Shown here piece after piece: positions 1-8,039 of a stretch of DNA of 64,000 bases. Source of the stretch: Plantactinospora sp. BC1 (GTDB lineage Bacteria > Actinomycetota > Actinomycetes > Mycobacteriales > Micromonosporaceae); NCBI RefSeq assembly GCF_003030345.1, contig NZ_CP028158.1, positions 7,750,001-7,814,000 on the forward strand. Direction: 5' to 3'. The notes below the pieces were generated by a model that was given only the letters and a program-made list of their open reading frames with translations, searched no databases and was not told the DNA's origin. Position numbers and translations under genes: made by a program. Positions within the stretch are counted from its first letter, which is position 1; every line of letters starts with the position of its first letter.

Positions 1-2
1 TG

Positions 3-239
3 GACTGGAACTTCTCGCTGGACTCCGCCGGGCCGCAGATGGCGGCCTGGGCGAAGCAGGTCGGCGAGGCCGTCGTGCTGGAGGTCTCGCTCTATCTGGA
101 CGGAAGCGGCCGGCCGGTACGGCTGAAGGTCGGCTCCTCCACCCAACTGATGCTCTTCGACACCGAGGTCACCTTCGCGAGCTACGGCACTCCGGCCGAG
201 GTCGCCCCGCCCGCTCCGGCCCAGGTCGAGAAGATCTGA
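3..239 (+). CDS. C-terminal end of a LppX/LprAFG-like lipoprotein (partial)
   Basis: The reading frame is open from the first bases of the window and ends at a TGA at 237-239, so only the last 78 or so residues are present. They alternate hydrophobic and polar residues in a beta-strand pattern (VVLEVSLYLDGSGRPVRLKV, then a stretch ending in TFASYGTPAEV). This matches the end of actinobacterial LprG/LppX-type lipoproteins, where the closing strands run into a YGxPxxVxxP tail. Those proteins are cell-envelope lipid carriers or sensors. The signal peptide and lipobox lie outside the window, so lipidation cannot be confirmed. The internal ATG at 39 is not a likely start because coding continues upstream of it. 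Confidence 0.6.
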   Translation, partial: DWNFSLDSAGPQMAAWAKQVGEAVVLEVSLYLDGSGRPVRLKVGSSTQLMLFDTEVTFASYGTPAEVAPPAPAQVEKI

Positions 240-293
240 GCCTGTTGCGGTCCCCCGGCCACCCGCCGGGCGCTCTCGGGGCGCCGGACCGGG

Positions 294-800
294 CTACAGG
301 TCCCGGCGCATGCAGGTCCGGGGCCACCGGTCCAGGCCGTGTGCCGCCTCGCGGGCCCGGATCGCGACCAGCCCCGGGGTCAGCTCCGGCTCGTCGAGGA
401 CCACGAAGCCACAGCGCGCGTAGTACGGGGCGTTCCACGGTACGTCGGTGAAGGTGGTCAGGGTCAACGCCGGTACCCCGGCCGCCCGGGCGTGTGCCGC
501 GAGGTGTTCGAGCAGTTGCCGGCCCACGCCCCGGCGGGCGGCCCGGGGATGCACCGAGACCTGTTCGACGTGCAGGTTGCCGTCGACCGGCTCGGCGACC
601 AGGTAGCCGACCGGTACGTCGTCGGCGTCGACCGCGACCCAGGCCAGGCCGGCACGCTGGTGCCGGGCCAGTTCCTCGACGGAGGGTGGTTCGTCGTCGG
701 CGACCTCGGGCATCCCCACGTCCCGGAAGGACCGCCCGGCGGCCCGTTCGATGTCCCGCAGTCCGGGGAGGTCCTGCCGGCGGGCCGGTCGGATCCGCAT
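294..800 (-). CDS. GNAT family N-acetyltransferase
   Basis: This 168-residue protein has the single-domain GNAT layout: an N-terminal MRIRPARRQDLPGL strand-helix, a central VEQVSVHPRAARRGVGRQLL segment carrying the acetyl-CoA pyrophosphate loop (RRGVGRQL), and a C-terminal PYYARCGF motif typical of the last strands. It should transfer an acetyl group from acetyl-CoA to an unknown amine. The start is set at the ATG at 798-800 because a GGAGGA lies seven bases upstream; an in-frame upstream extension to 854 lacks such a site. It is convergent with the preceding lipoprotein gene and co-oriented with the G5-domain gene. Confidence 0.85.
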   Translation of the reverse strand: MRIRPARRQDLPGLRDIERAAGRSFRDVGMPEVADDEPPSVEELARHQRAGLAWVAVDADDVPVGYLVAEPVDGNLHVEQVSVHPRAARRGVGRQLLEHLAAHARAAGVPALTLTTFTDVPWNAPYYARCGFVVLDEPELTPGLVAIRAREAAHGLDRWPRTCMRRDL

Positions 801-878
801 CGGGTCATCCTCCCGGCCCGGCCGGCAGGCGGCCAGCGATATTCCGCCGTCCACCCCCGCATCCTGACCCCGACGCGC

Positions 879-1631
879 TCAGTCGTCGCAGCCGTAGCCG
901 TCGCCGTCCCGATCCAGGTCGTAGATGTCGTCGCCGATCACCCGTACCGGGCCGCTGACGTACTTCGGACCGTTGCCGCCGCCACCGGCGCAGTCGACGT
1001 CACTGGCGATCGGTACGCAACCGCTGTAGTTCGGATCGCACCTGCGGGTCTCCTTGGTGCCGACCGCGACCACCTGGGTCACCGGTTTCCTGGTGACCAC
1101 CTCTTTGACCAGCTTCTTGGCCGTCTGCACCCCGTTGACGTAGGTGACCTCGTAGGTGAGGGTCTTCGCGCCCTTCACCCCGGCGGTCCGCACCTCGCGC
1201 TTCCCCTTGGCCAGCGACGAGTCCTGCATGGTCCGCTGACCGAACGGGATGCTGCGGGTCTCGGTGACCCTGCGTCGCTCGGTCGTCGGGCCCGCCGAGG
1301 TCGGCGCGGGACTCGGGACCTGCGACGCCTCGGTCACCGGGGAACTCGGCGACCCCGACGACGCGGCCGGAGCGGGCGCATCCGCCGCCGAGGAGGTGTT
1401 CGCCGAACCGGCGTCGGGATCGGCGCCGTTCCCGATCGCGGCCAGCCCACCGCAGCAGAGCAGGAGCGAGAGCACCGGGCCACCGACGAAGAGCGCGGCC
1501 TTCTGCCCCGGACCGAGTCGGCCGAGCCGGCCGGGTCGGGGACGGGCCGGGTACGCCGGGCCGGGCGGCTGGTACACCGGCTGCTGCGGGGTGTGCGGGT
1601 AGGCGCCGGGCTCGTGCGGTTGATAGGTCAC
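879..1631 (-). CDS. G5-domain, excalibur-like membrane-anchored surface protein
   Basis: The 250-residue product begins with a Pro/Tyr-rich cytoplasmic tail (about 1-42), then one hydrophobic segment (ALFVGGPVLSLLLCCGGLAA, about 45-65), a Ser/Ala/Pro-rich linker, and a G5 domain (about 125-200). The G5 strands read TRSIPFGQRTMQDSSLAKGK and later TYEVTYVNGVQTAKKLV. The C-terminus carries four Cys and ends DLDRDGDGYGCDD, the acidic excalibur calcium-binding-like motif. G5 domains bind cell-wall aminosugar polymers, so a wall-associated extracellular role is likely. The enzymatic activity, if any, is unknown. The upstream region holds a divergent start for the XRE-SARP gene. Confidence 0.8.
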   Translation of the reverse strand: MTYQPHEPGAYPHTPQQPVYQPPGPAYPARPRPGRLGRLGPGQKAALFVGGPVLSLLLCCGGLAAIGNGADPDAGSANTSSAADAPAPAASSGSPSSPVTEASQVPSPAPTSAGPTTERRRVTETRSIPFGQRTMQDSSLAKGKREVRTAGVKGAKTLTYEVTYVNGVQTAKKLVKEVVTRKPVTQVVAVGTKETRRCDPNYSGCVPIASDVDCAGGGGNGPKYVSGPVRVIGDDIYDLDRDGDGYGCDD

Positions 1632-1977
1632 GGGAGCAGTCTTGGCGCAGAGCTAGATCATCCATAGTGGTCGACCGGCGACACTTCGTGACGCCGACCG
1701 GCCTCCGCCGACCCACCGATGGCTGCGGCGGGTGGCCGGGAGGCTCCGCTCGCCGCCGTACGTAGGAGCACCCGGGTACCCCCGGGACGACATCCGAGCC
1801 CTCCTACCGGGTCACCGGGTCCGGCCGGACGATCCGGCGCGGGCCGACCGCCACCGTGCCGAGCCGCCACCCACCGGGTCCAGCGGCGATCCAGTCGGCG
1901 TCCAGTCCCGGCTGCGAGTCTCGGCGCAGCCGATGGATCGGCATCTACGTCTACCGCTGCGGTGGGGGTCGGGCGCT

Positions 1978-3009
1978 GTGCGCGAAGAGTCGGGCACGTT
2001 CGGCGCGTTGCTCCGCGGATACCGGACGCGGGCCGGGATGACCCAGGTTGCCCTGGCGACCCGGGCCGGAGTGGGCGTACGGACCGTACGCGACCTGGAG
2101 CACGACCGGGTACGGCAGCCGCAGCGCCGGGTACTGAACCGGCTCGCCGCCGCCCTCGACCTCTCCGCCGCCGAGCAGGCCCGGCTCGGCTCCACCACCA
2201 CCGCCGGCCGGCCCGGCGAGCGGGACCGGTCGCTCCGGATCGACGTGCTGGGTCCGCTGCGGATCCGCCACGGCGACCGGCCGGTCGACGTGGGGCCGCC
2301 GAAGCACCAGCTCCTGCTCGGTCTGCTCGCCGTCCAACCGGACCAGCCGGTGCCGGTCTGCGACATCGTCGACGTGCTGTGGGACCGGCCGCCGCGTAGC
2401 TGTCGCGGCCTGGTCCAGACCTATCTGACCAGGGTGCGCCGGCTGGTCCGCGCCGGGTACGCCGGTTCGGCCACCGCCCCGGTCATCGTCCGCGACCGTC
2501 ACGGGTACCGACTCGCGTTGCCGGCCGACCGGGTCGACGCGGGACGCTTCCGCTGCCTGGCCGAGCGGGCCGCCCGGGCGCACCGCCGGGGGCAACTGGA
2601 CCGGGCGGTCGAACTCTTCTCCGCCGGGCTGGCCTGCTGGCGCGGGCCGCTGCTCGCCGGTGCCGGGACCGGGCTGCTCCGGCATCCCGCCGCGACGGCC
2701 CTGTCCCGGCACCGGTTGGACTGCGTACTGACCCTGGCCGACCTCGCCTTCGCGACCAGCGCCGCCGGTCGGGCGACGACGCCGCTGGCCGAGGTGGCCG
2801 AGGTGGAGCAGTTGCACGAGGGGCTGCACGCCCGGCTGATGCTGGCGCTGGCCGGTACCGGGCAGCAGGCGAGCGCGCTGCGGCTCTTCGGCCGGTTGCG
2901 GGCACGCCTCGCCGACGAACTCGGGGTACTGCCCGGCGCGGAACTCCGGGCCGCACACCTGCGGGTACTGCGCCAGCAGGTACCCGGCACCGACGGCCGC
3001 CCGGCGTGA
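1978..3009 (+). CDS. XRE-SARP transcriptional regulator (HTH plus BTAD)
   Basis: The protein, 343 residues from the GTG at 1978, joins an N-terminal lambda-repressor-type HTH (FGALLRGYRTRAGMTQVALA, about residues 8-60) to a SARP module. The SARP part has an OmpR-like winged helix (about 85-170, starting LRIDVLGPLRIRHG) and a bacterial transcriptional activation domain (about 175-330, with the GRLRARLADELGVLPGAELR signature). SARPs activate antibiotic or stress genes, often by binding direct repeats. The start is uncertain. GTG 1978 has a purine-rich GGTGGGGG upstream, and ATG 1933 is in frame but would add residues without domain similarity. It converges with the secreted-protein gene, whose stop is three bases away. 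Confidence 0.75.
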   Translation: MREESGTFGALLRGYRTRAGMTQVALATRAGVGVRTVRDLEHDRVRQPQRRVLNRLAAALDLSAAEQARLGSTTTAGRPGERDRSLRIDVLGPLRIRHGDRPVDVGPPKHQLLLGLLAVQPDQPVPVCDIVDVLWDRPPRSCRGLVQTYLTRVRRLVRAGYAGSATAPVIVRDRHGYRLALPADRVDAGRFRCLAERAARAHRRGQLDRAVELFSAGLACWRGPLLAGAGTGLLRHPAATALSRHRLDCVLTLADLAFATSAAGRATTPLAEVAEVEQLHEGLHARLMLALAGTGQQASALRLFGRLRARLADELGVLPGAELRAAHLRVLRQQVPGTDGRPA

Positions 3010-3012
3010 CGG

Positions 3013-3360
3013 TCAGGAGTTGGAGATGATGTACGCGTTGGGCGAGGAGCTGCCCCAGTTGACGACGCAGGCACTCAGGTGCACGGGCCCGTAGACGATC
3101 CGCCAACCGCCGGGTATGGGCGAGAACTGGCACACCGTCAGGGACGAGCCGGCGGGCATCCCCTCCGCCTGCTGCACGAAGAGATAGCTGGCCCGGGTGT
3201 TCGGGTCGCAGATTCCGCCGTACGCCAGCACGACCCAGCCGGCCGGCACGCTGCCGCAGGACCAGCGCTGGTCACCGGGGGCCGCCAGGGCCGGCACCGG
3301 TGGTGCGACCAGTGCGACTCCGATGGCTGCCGCGGTGAGCACGGCGAGAATCCGACGCAT
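3013..3360 (-). CDS. Small secreted protein of unknown function
   Basis: This 115-residue protein has a clear Sec signal peptide (MRRILAVLTAAAIGVALVAP, cleavage near ALA-AP around residue 27). The mature part is about 88 residues, rich in Gly, Trp, Tyr and Ser, with four cysteines (WSCGS, GGICD, TVCQF, SACVV), so two disulfides are likely. I do not recognise the family. The ATG at 3358-3360 is preferred over an upstream in-frame start because the signal peptide begins there and a GGGAG lies seven bases upstream. Confidence 0.7.
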   Translation of the reverse strand: MRRILAVLTAAAIGVALVAPPVPALAAPGDQRWSCGSVPAGWVVLAYGGICDPNTRASYLFVQQAEGMPAGSSLTVCQFSPIPGGWRIVYGPVHLSACVVNWGSSSPNAYIISNS

Positions 3361-3571
3361 CTTCCTGCTCCCATCGCCCGGGGGTGTGCGGTACCCCCGC
3401 AACGCTATGGCGCGGTGCCGGGCGTACCCGCGGTAGCGGGGCGTGCGCCGGGCCGGCTCCGGGCCAGCCCGCCTGGGCTGGGCGGACCCGGGCCGGAGCG
3501 CGGCACGGACCGGCAGAACCGGCAGAACCCGCCACGCCGGGCGGAAGTGCCGCCGGCCGGATGAGCACGGG

Positions 3572-4183
3572 TCAGTCGGTCCGGTCCGCCGCGTGGCGCC
3601 GGTAGTGCCGGTGGACGCGGGCGCGGTTGCCGCAGGACGCCTTGCACCACTCCTGACGCGGGTGCTCCCGGACGAAGTAGCGCACGCAGCGGGGCGCCGG
3701 GCAGGCGGCCAGCCGGTCCCGGGCCGGGCTGGTCAGGAACTCGATCGTGGCCCGGGCCAGCCCCGCGACCAGGCGTACCCGGGCATCGGCCGGTTCCCCG
3801 GACCAGGCGAGGGTGGGCTCCGCCTGGTCGGGCCAGCTCAGTACCGGCCGGACCGGCCAGAGCCCGGCGGCCCGGTTGAGCTGGTCGACGGCCTCCTGCG
3901 CCGGGAGCAGCGCGGCGGAGTCGGCCCGGCTCGGCGGCCCCGGGTGGACCGCCCGGGCGAAGAGGGTACGCGCGGCGCGGCGCACCCCGACCACGTCGAG
4001 CCGGAGCCGCTCGTCGGCCAGTTCCCCGTCCGGATCGAGACTGCCGGCGTACTCGCGCAGTGGCTCGGCCTGCTCCCCGAGCCAGCCGGTCAGCCCGGAG
4101 ACGTCGGCGAGGTCGTCCGCGACGCCGCCGTTGCCGTCGTGCCGGATCGTGCCGGCGAGGGCGAGCGCGAGTTGCTGGGACAT
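3572..4183 (-). CDS. CGNR zinc-finger / ABATE-domain transcriptional regulator
   Basis: The 203-residue protein has an N-terminal ABATE-type helical domain (about 10-145) and a C-terminal CGNR zinc finger. The finger reads LAACPAPRCVRYFVRE, then EWCKASCGNRARVHRHYRRH, giving the four cysteines and the name-giving CGNR motif. Proteins of this family are stress-responsive DNA-binding regulators in actinobacteria, and a ligand is usually not known. It is transcribed divergently from the metallophosphoesterase-LysE pair. A perfect 11-bp inverted repeat (4254-4286) lies between them, so it probably controls that pair, itself, or both. Confidence 0.85.
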   Translation of the reverse strand: MSQQLALALAGTIRHDGNGGVADDLADVSGLTGWLGEQAEPLREYAGSLDPDGELADERLRLDVVGVRRAARTLFARAVHPGPPSRADSAALLPAQEAVDQLNRAAGLWPVRPVLSWPDQAEPTLAWSGEPADARVRLVAGLARATIEFLTSPARDRLAACPAPRCVRYFVREHPRQEWCKASCGNRARVHRHYRRHAADRTD

Positions 4184-4253
4184 CCTGCCTCTCCTCTGCT
4201 GACGGGTCTCCGCTGCTGGCGGCTTGTCCGGGCGACCGGGCCCAGGGTAGCGT

Positions 4254-4286
4254 CCCTAATGGTTGAAGCGCGAGTAACCATTAGGG
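4254..4286. promoter_or_regulatory. Perfect inverted repeat, candidate operator
   Basis: The arms CCCTAATGGTT (4254-4264) and AACCATTAGGG (4276-4286) are perfect reverse complements separated by 11 bases. The right arm runs into the AGGGGG ribosome-binding site of the metallophosphoesterase GTG start at 4295. The site lies about 70 bases upstream of the divergent CGNR regulator start. Its A/T content stands out in this region. The most likely role is an operator for the CGNR regulator. An RNA hairpin that masks the ribosome-binding site is the alternative. Confidence 0.55.
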
Positions 4287-4294
4287 GGAACCGA

Positions 4295-5041
4295 GTGCTC
4301 GTCATCGCCCACCTCAGCGACACCCACCTGGACAGCGATCCCCGGTCGGCGGACCGGACCGCCCGGGTGATGGACTACCTGCACGCCCTGCCGCGACCGG
4401 TCGACGCGATCCTGGTCACCGGGGACATCGCCGACCACGGCGAGGTGGCCGAATACGAGATCGCGGCCAAGCTCCTCGCCTCGCCGCTGCCGGTGCTGGT
4501 CTGCCCGGGCAACCACGACGCGCGGGACGCGTACCGGAAGGGTCTGCTCGGCGACCCACGCGGCGGAACCGGCCCGATCAACCGCCGGCACGACGTGGCC
4601 GGCGCGGTCTTCCTGCTCGCCGACTCGTCGGTGCCCGGCCGCGACGACGGGCACCTCGACGCGGAGACCATGGGCTGGCTCGCCGACCAACTCGGCTCGA
4701 CGCCGGCCGGGGCACCGGTCTTCGTCGCCTTCCACCACCCGCCGGTCGCGCTGCACCATCCGGTCGCCGACCCGATCCGGCTGCTCCCGGCCGAGCCGCT
4801 GGCCGAACTCCTCGCCGGCCACCCGCAGGTCGTCGCGGTGCTGACCGGGCACTTCCACACCGCTGCCGCGAGCACCTTCGCCGGCCGGCCGCTCCGGATC
4901 GCCCCCGGCGTCGCCTCCACACTCCGGCTGCCCTGGGAGGGCGACGGGCCGCTGCTCGACCTGACCCAGCCACCCGGGGTGGCGTTCCACGTCTACGACG
5001 ACGCGGGCCTGCTGACCACGCACTACCGGGTCGTCGGCTGA
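4295..5041 (+). CDS. Calcineurin-like metallophosphoesterase (CpdA-type)
   Basis: This 248-residue protein shows the full set of metallophosphoesterase motifs: AHLSDTHLD near the N-terminus, VTGDIADHG, CPGNHDA, FHHPPV and TGHFHTAA. Together they supply the Asp, His and Asn ligands of a two-metal centre. The order and spacing fit the cyclic-nucleotide phosphodiesterase CpdA/GpdQ branch. The substrate may be 3',5'-cAMP or a phosphodiester but cannot be fixed from sequence. The GTG at 4295 has an AGGGGG six bases upstream; an in-frame ATG at 4259 lies inside the inverted repeat and is less likely. The LysE gene follows after two bases, so the two form an operon. Confidence 0.85.
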   Translation: MLVIAHLSDTHLDSDPRSADRTARVMDYLHALPRPVDAILVTGDIADHGEVAEYEIAAKLLASPLPVLVCPGNHDARDAYRKGLLGDPRGGTGPINRRHDVAGAVFLLADSSVPGRDDGHLDAETMGWLADQLGSTPAGAPVFVAFHHPPVALHHPVADPIRLLPAEPLAELLAGHPQVVAVLTGHFHTAAASTFAGRPLRIAPGVASTLRLPWEGDGPLLDLTQPPGVAFHVYDDAGLLTTHYRVVG

Positions 5042-5043
5042 GC

Positions 5044-5682
5044 ATGCGGGGCATCGCCGTACTCGGCTTCCTGGCCGCCGTCGCGCCGATCACCGCGACC
5101 CCGGGCACCAGTCTGGCCCTGGTCGTCTCGCGGGTCGCCGCCGGTGGGCGCCGGCAGGGCTGGTGGGTGATCCTGGGTACGCTCAGCGGCCTCTACGTGC
5201 ACGCCCTGCTCGCCGCCGTCGGGCTGGCCGCGCTGGTACTCCGCTCCTCGCAGGCATTCCTGCTGGTCAAACTGCTCGGTGCCGGCTATCTCGTCGGCCT
5301 CGGACTGTGGTTGATCCGGTCGGCGAGCCGCCGCCGACCGAGCACGGTGGACGAGCCGGCCGCGCCCCCGGCCCGGCGGCTGCCGTGGCGCGGGCACCAC
5401 CCGTACCTTCAGGGATTTCTCGGCAACGTACTCAACCCGAAGGCGGCGGCCGTCTATCTGACCCTCGCACCGCAGTTCCTCGACGTGCGGGGACCGGTGC
5501 TGGTCCCGATGCTGGTGCTCGGCACCGCGCACGCGCTCCTCGCCGGCTGCTGGCTCGCCGGCTGGACCGCGATCTCGGGCGCGGCCGCCCGGCTACTGCG
5601 CACCGTACGGGTCCGCCGGGCACTCGACCGGGCGACCGGCGCGATCCTGGTCGGCCTCGGCGTCCGTACGGCGGTCAGCTGA
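5044..5682 (+). CDS. LysE/RhtB family amino-acid exporter
   Basis: The 212-residue integral membrane protein starts with the family hallmark PITATPGTSLALVVSRVAAG, where the PGP-like loop is here PGT. Five to six hydrophobic helices follow, together with the conserved FLGNVLNPKAAAVYLTLAPQ motif in the middle. LysE/RhtB proteins export amino acids or similar small solutes by proton exchange; the substrate here is unknown. The gene begins two bases after the metallophosphoesterase stop, so it is almost certainly cotranscribed and shares the putative CGNR operator. Confidence 0.85.
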   Translation: MRGIAVLGFLAAVAPITATPGTSLALVVSRVAAGGRRQGWWVILGTLSGLYVHALLAAVGLAALVLRSSQAFLLVKLLGAGYLVGLGLWLIRSASRRRPSTVDEPAAPPARRLPWRGHHPYLQGFLGNVLNPKAAAVYLTLAPQFLDVRGPVLVPMLVLGTAHALLAGCWLAGWTAISGAAARLLRTVRVRRALDRATGAILVGLGVRTAVS

Positions 5683-5710
5683 GCGTTCCGGTACCCGGCC
5701 GAAAGCTCCG

Positions 5711-5743
5711 GCTTGCGGACGAACCGGCCCGCCAGCCGCAAGC
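5711..5743 (+). terminator. Possible terminator after the LysE gene
   Basis: An 8-bp perfect stem, GCTTGCGG (5711-5718) pairing with CCGCAAGC (5736-5743), with a 17-base loop, lies 29 bases past the LysE stop. There is no U-tract. The stem is modest for this G+C content, so this is only a plausible call. Confidence 0.3.
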
Positions 5744-5834
5744 TTCGGTCAAGAAACAGTGATCAACGGCACTGCTCCGTCCTCCCGGCCGCACAATCTA
5801 AGAACGTTCGGCCTAAGTGGACGGAGACGGGGCC

Positions 5835-6809
5835 ATGACTCTTGATCCGAGCAACCTGACCTGGGGAATCAGCGCGTCGGCCTTCCTGGCGGGCTACCTC
5901 CTGCTGGCGGTGGTGGTCGTCGGGTACGCCACCGCGCGGCGTCGACAGATCCTCGCCGGGCCGGAGAGCGTACGCACCTCGGCGCTGACCGCCGACCAGG
6001 TCGGCTACCTCAACGGCGGCGAGCGGCTGGCCGTCTACACGGCCCTGGCCGGGTTGCGCAACGCCGGTGCGATCGCGATCGGTCCCGCCCCGGACCGGTA
6101 CCTGGTGGTCGCCGGGGACCGGCCGGTCGGGGCGAGCGGTCTGGCGGCGGCGGTCCACCGCTTCGCCGGGCAGCGTCGCCGACCACGGGAGCTGACCTGG
6201 GACTCGGGCGTCGCGATGGAGCTGTCCCGGCTGCGTACCGGGCTGGAGCAGGCCGGGCTGATGCCCGGGGCCGAGACCCGGCGGGCACTTCGCGGCTCGA
6301 CCTGGCTCCTCGGCGGGGTGCTGCTGCTCGGCGTACTCCGGTTGCTCGCCGAGGTCTCGACCGGCGAGCCCTGGCTGCCGCTGGTGCTCGTCCTGGTCGG
6401 GCTGGGCATCGCCACCGTACTGCTCGGACGCCGGCCACCGGTGCGGACCCGGGCCGGCGACTGGGCGCTGGGCAACCTGCGTACCGCACACGCGCACCTG
6501 TCCCCGGCCCAGCAGCCGGCCTGGAACACCTACGGTCCGACCGGCGCGGCGATGTCGGTCGCGCTCTTCGGCCCGGCGGCGTTCTGGGCGGCGGACCCGG
6601 AGTTCGCCGCCGAGGCCGGGATCCAGCAGCGGCTCGGGGTCGCCACGGCCGGCGGGTCGAGCGGCGACTCGGGCGGCAGCGGCGGCTTCGTGTGCAGTGT
6701 GGGCGGGTTCGGCTCCGACAGCGGCGGCTGGCACGGTGGCGGGAGCGACAGTGCCGGAAGTGGCTGCGGGGGCGGCGGCGGTTGCGGCGGAGGCGGCGGC
6801 GGTAGCTGA
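5835..6809 (+). CDS. TIGR04222-domain membrane protein with Gly/Cys tail
   Basis: The 324-residue product opens with LTWGISASAFLAGYLLLAVV, the WG-x-FL-x-Y signature and first transmembrane helix of the actinobacterial TIGR04222 family. A cytoplasmic NGGERLAVYTALAGLRNAGAI domain follows, then two further hydrophobic segments (about 157-175 and 182-200), and a low-complexity tail of Gly, Ser and Cys (GGGCGGGGGGS type). The function of the family is unknown. The ATG at 5835 is used because the family signature starts a few residues later and GGAGACGGGG precedes it. The gene stands alone and ends at a short tandem repeat. Confidence 0.8.
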   Translation: MTLDPSNLTWGISASAFLAGYLLLAVVVVGYATARRRQILAGPESVRTSALTADQVGYLNGGERLAVYTALAGLRNAGAIAIGPAPDRYLVVAGDRPVGASGLAAAVHRFAGQRRRPRELTWDSGVAMELSRLRTGLEQAGLMPGAETRRALRGSTWLLGGVLLLGVLRLLAEVSTGEPWLPLVLVLVGLGIATVLLGRRPPVRTRAGDWALGNLRTAHAHLSPAQQPAWNTYGPTGAAMSVALFGPAAFWAADPEFAAEAGIQQRLGVATAGGSSGDSGGSGGFVCSVGGFGSDSGGWHGGGSDSAGSGCGGGGGCGGGGGGS

Positions 6810-6821
6810 CCCGGCACGCCA

Positions 6822-6891
6822 ACGAAGGCGTGCCGACGAAGGCGTGCCGACGAAGGCGTACCGACGAAGGCGTACCGACGAAGGCGTTTCA
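6822..6891. repeat. 14-bp tandem repeat, five units
   Basis: Five consecutive 14-bp units based on ACGAAGGCGTGCCG start at 6822, 6836, 6850, 6864 and 6878. The first two carry GTGCCG, the next two GTACCG, and the last diverges (GTTTCAG) where it becomes the stop codon and tail of the epoxide hydrolase gene. It fills the gap between two convergent genes. The unit is too short for CRISPR and has no spacers. Confidence 0.85.
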
Positions 6892-7974
6892 GCGGAGGCC
6901 CCAGAAGAACGCCCGGACGTCGTCGACGAGGAGTTCCGGCACCTCCAGCGCGGCGAAGTGGCCGCCCCGGTCGAACTCGCTCCACCGGACGATCGGGTAC
7001 GCCCGCTCCGCGAGGCTCCGGATCGACCGGGTGATGTCGTGCGCGAAGACCGCCACCCCGACCGGCACCGGGCAGCTCTGCGGCCCGATCGGACTCTCCC
7101 GGTGCAGCCGGGCCGACGAGCCGGCGGTGCCGGTGAGCCAGTAGAGCATCACGTTGGTGAGCAGCCGGTCCACCGGGATCGTCGAACTCGGATCGGTCCA
7201 CTCGGTGAACTTCTCGGCGATCCAGGCGAGTTGTCCGACCGGCGAGTCGGTCAGCGCGTACGCCGGGGTCTGCGGCCGGGTGCTCTGCAACACCATGTAA
7301 CCGGGGCGCTGGGCGACGTACTGCCGGATCCGGGCCAGCCGCTCCCGGTCCGACTCCGACAGCTCGGCCTCACCGGTCCAGCCGGGTGGCGGTGGCGTGG
7401 GCAGGTACGTCAGGTGCACCCCGACGACGTTCTCCGGGGCGTACTCGCCGAGGGCGCGGGAGATGGCCGAGCCCCAGTCGCCGCCGTGGGCGCCGTAGCG
7501 CCGGTAACCGAGCCGGCGCATGAGTTCGGCCCAGGCGCGGGCGACCCGGTGCACGTCCCAGCCGCGTTCCCGGGTCGGCCCGGAGAAGCCGTACCCGGGG
7601 ATGGAGGGTACGACGAGGTGGAAGTCCTCGGCGAGTGGGCCGAGCACGTCCAGGAACTCGACGACCGATCCCGGCCAGCCGTGCGTGAGCAGCAGCGGCA
7701 GCGCGTCCGGGTCGGCGGCGCGCAGGTGCAGGAAGTGCACGTTCTGCCCGTCGATCTCGGTGGTGTACTGCGGCAGCTCGTTCAGCGCGGCCTCCTGCCG
7801 CCGCCAGTCGTAGCCGGTGCGCCAGTGGTCGGCGAGTTCGCGTACCCGTTCGAGCGGGATGCCGTAGTCCCAGCCCGCCTCGGGTAGCTGCTCCGGCCAC
7901 CTGGTCCGGCGCAGCCGCTCGGCCAGGTCGGTCAGGTCGGCCTCCGGGATCTCGATCCGGAACGGCTTGATCAT
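6889..7974 (-). CDS. Epoxide hydrolase family alpha/beta hydrolase
   Basis: The 361-residue protein has the N-terminal epoxide hydrolase lid domain (about 1-110; FRIEIPEADLTDLAERLRRT and RWPEQLPEAGWDYGIP). An alpha/beta hydrolase core follows, with the oxyanion motif HGWPGS, the nucleophile elbow GGDWGS (Asp166) and the catalytic His in GGHFAALEVPE (His339). It should open epoxides to diols through an ester intermediate, and the natural substrate is unknown. The start at 7974 is chosen because MIKPFRIEIPE matches the family N-terminus and GGAGGA lies seven bases upstream; the frame stays open far upstream without homology. It is divergent from a MarR gene that probably represses it. Confidence 0.88.
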   Translation of the reverse strand: MIKPFRIEIPEADLTDLAERLRRTRWPEQLPEAGWDYGIPLERVRELADHWRTGYDWRRQEAALNELPQYTTEIDGQNVHFLHLRAADPDALPLLLTHGWPGSVVEFLDVLGPLAEDFHLVVPSIPGYGFSGPTRERGWDVHRVARAWAELMRRLGYRRYGAHGGDWGSAISRALGEYAPENVVGVHLTYLPTPPPPGWTGEAELSESDRERLARIRQYVAQRPGYMVLQSTRPQTPAYALTDSPVGQLAWIAEKFTEWTDPSSTIPVDRLLTNVMLYWLTGTAGSSARLHRESPIGPQSCPVPVGVAVFAHDITRSIRSLAERAYPIVRWSEFDRGGHFAALEVPELLVDDVRAFFWGLR

Positions 7975-8026
7975 GCGGTCGTCCTCCCTCGACTCCGCGA
8001 CCTCGGTCGCGGGTCTCGACGCGTCA

Positions 8027-8039
8027 TTAGTGCGACTAA
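8027..8039. promoter_or_regulatory. Palindromic operator between epoxide hydrolase and MarR genes
   Basis: TTAGTGCGACTAA is a perfect 5-bp-arm palindrome with a 3-base centre, in the 141-bp divergent intergenic region. Related half-sites recur downstream (CACTAACG near 8050 and CCGTTAGT near 8080). The A/T-rich, repeated half-sites are what one expects for a MarR dimer site covering both promoters. The assignment is inference from position. Confidence 0.5.

Noticed and set aside
339-1667. Long plus-strand open frame across the GNAT and G5 genes
   Set aside because: It is the antisense shadow of two genes with clear domains; its residues have no motif and the composition is that of shadow frames.
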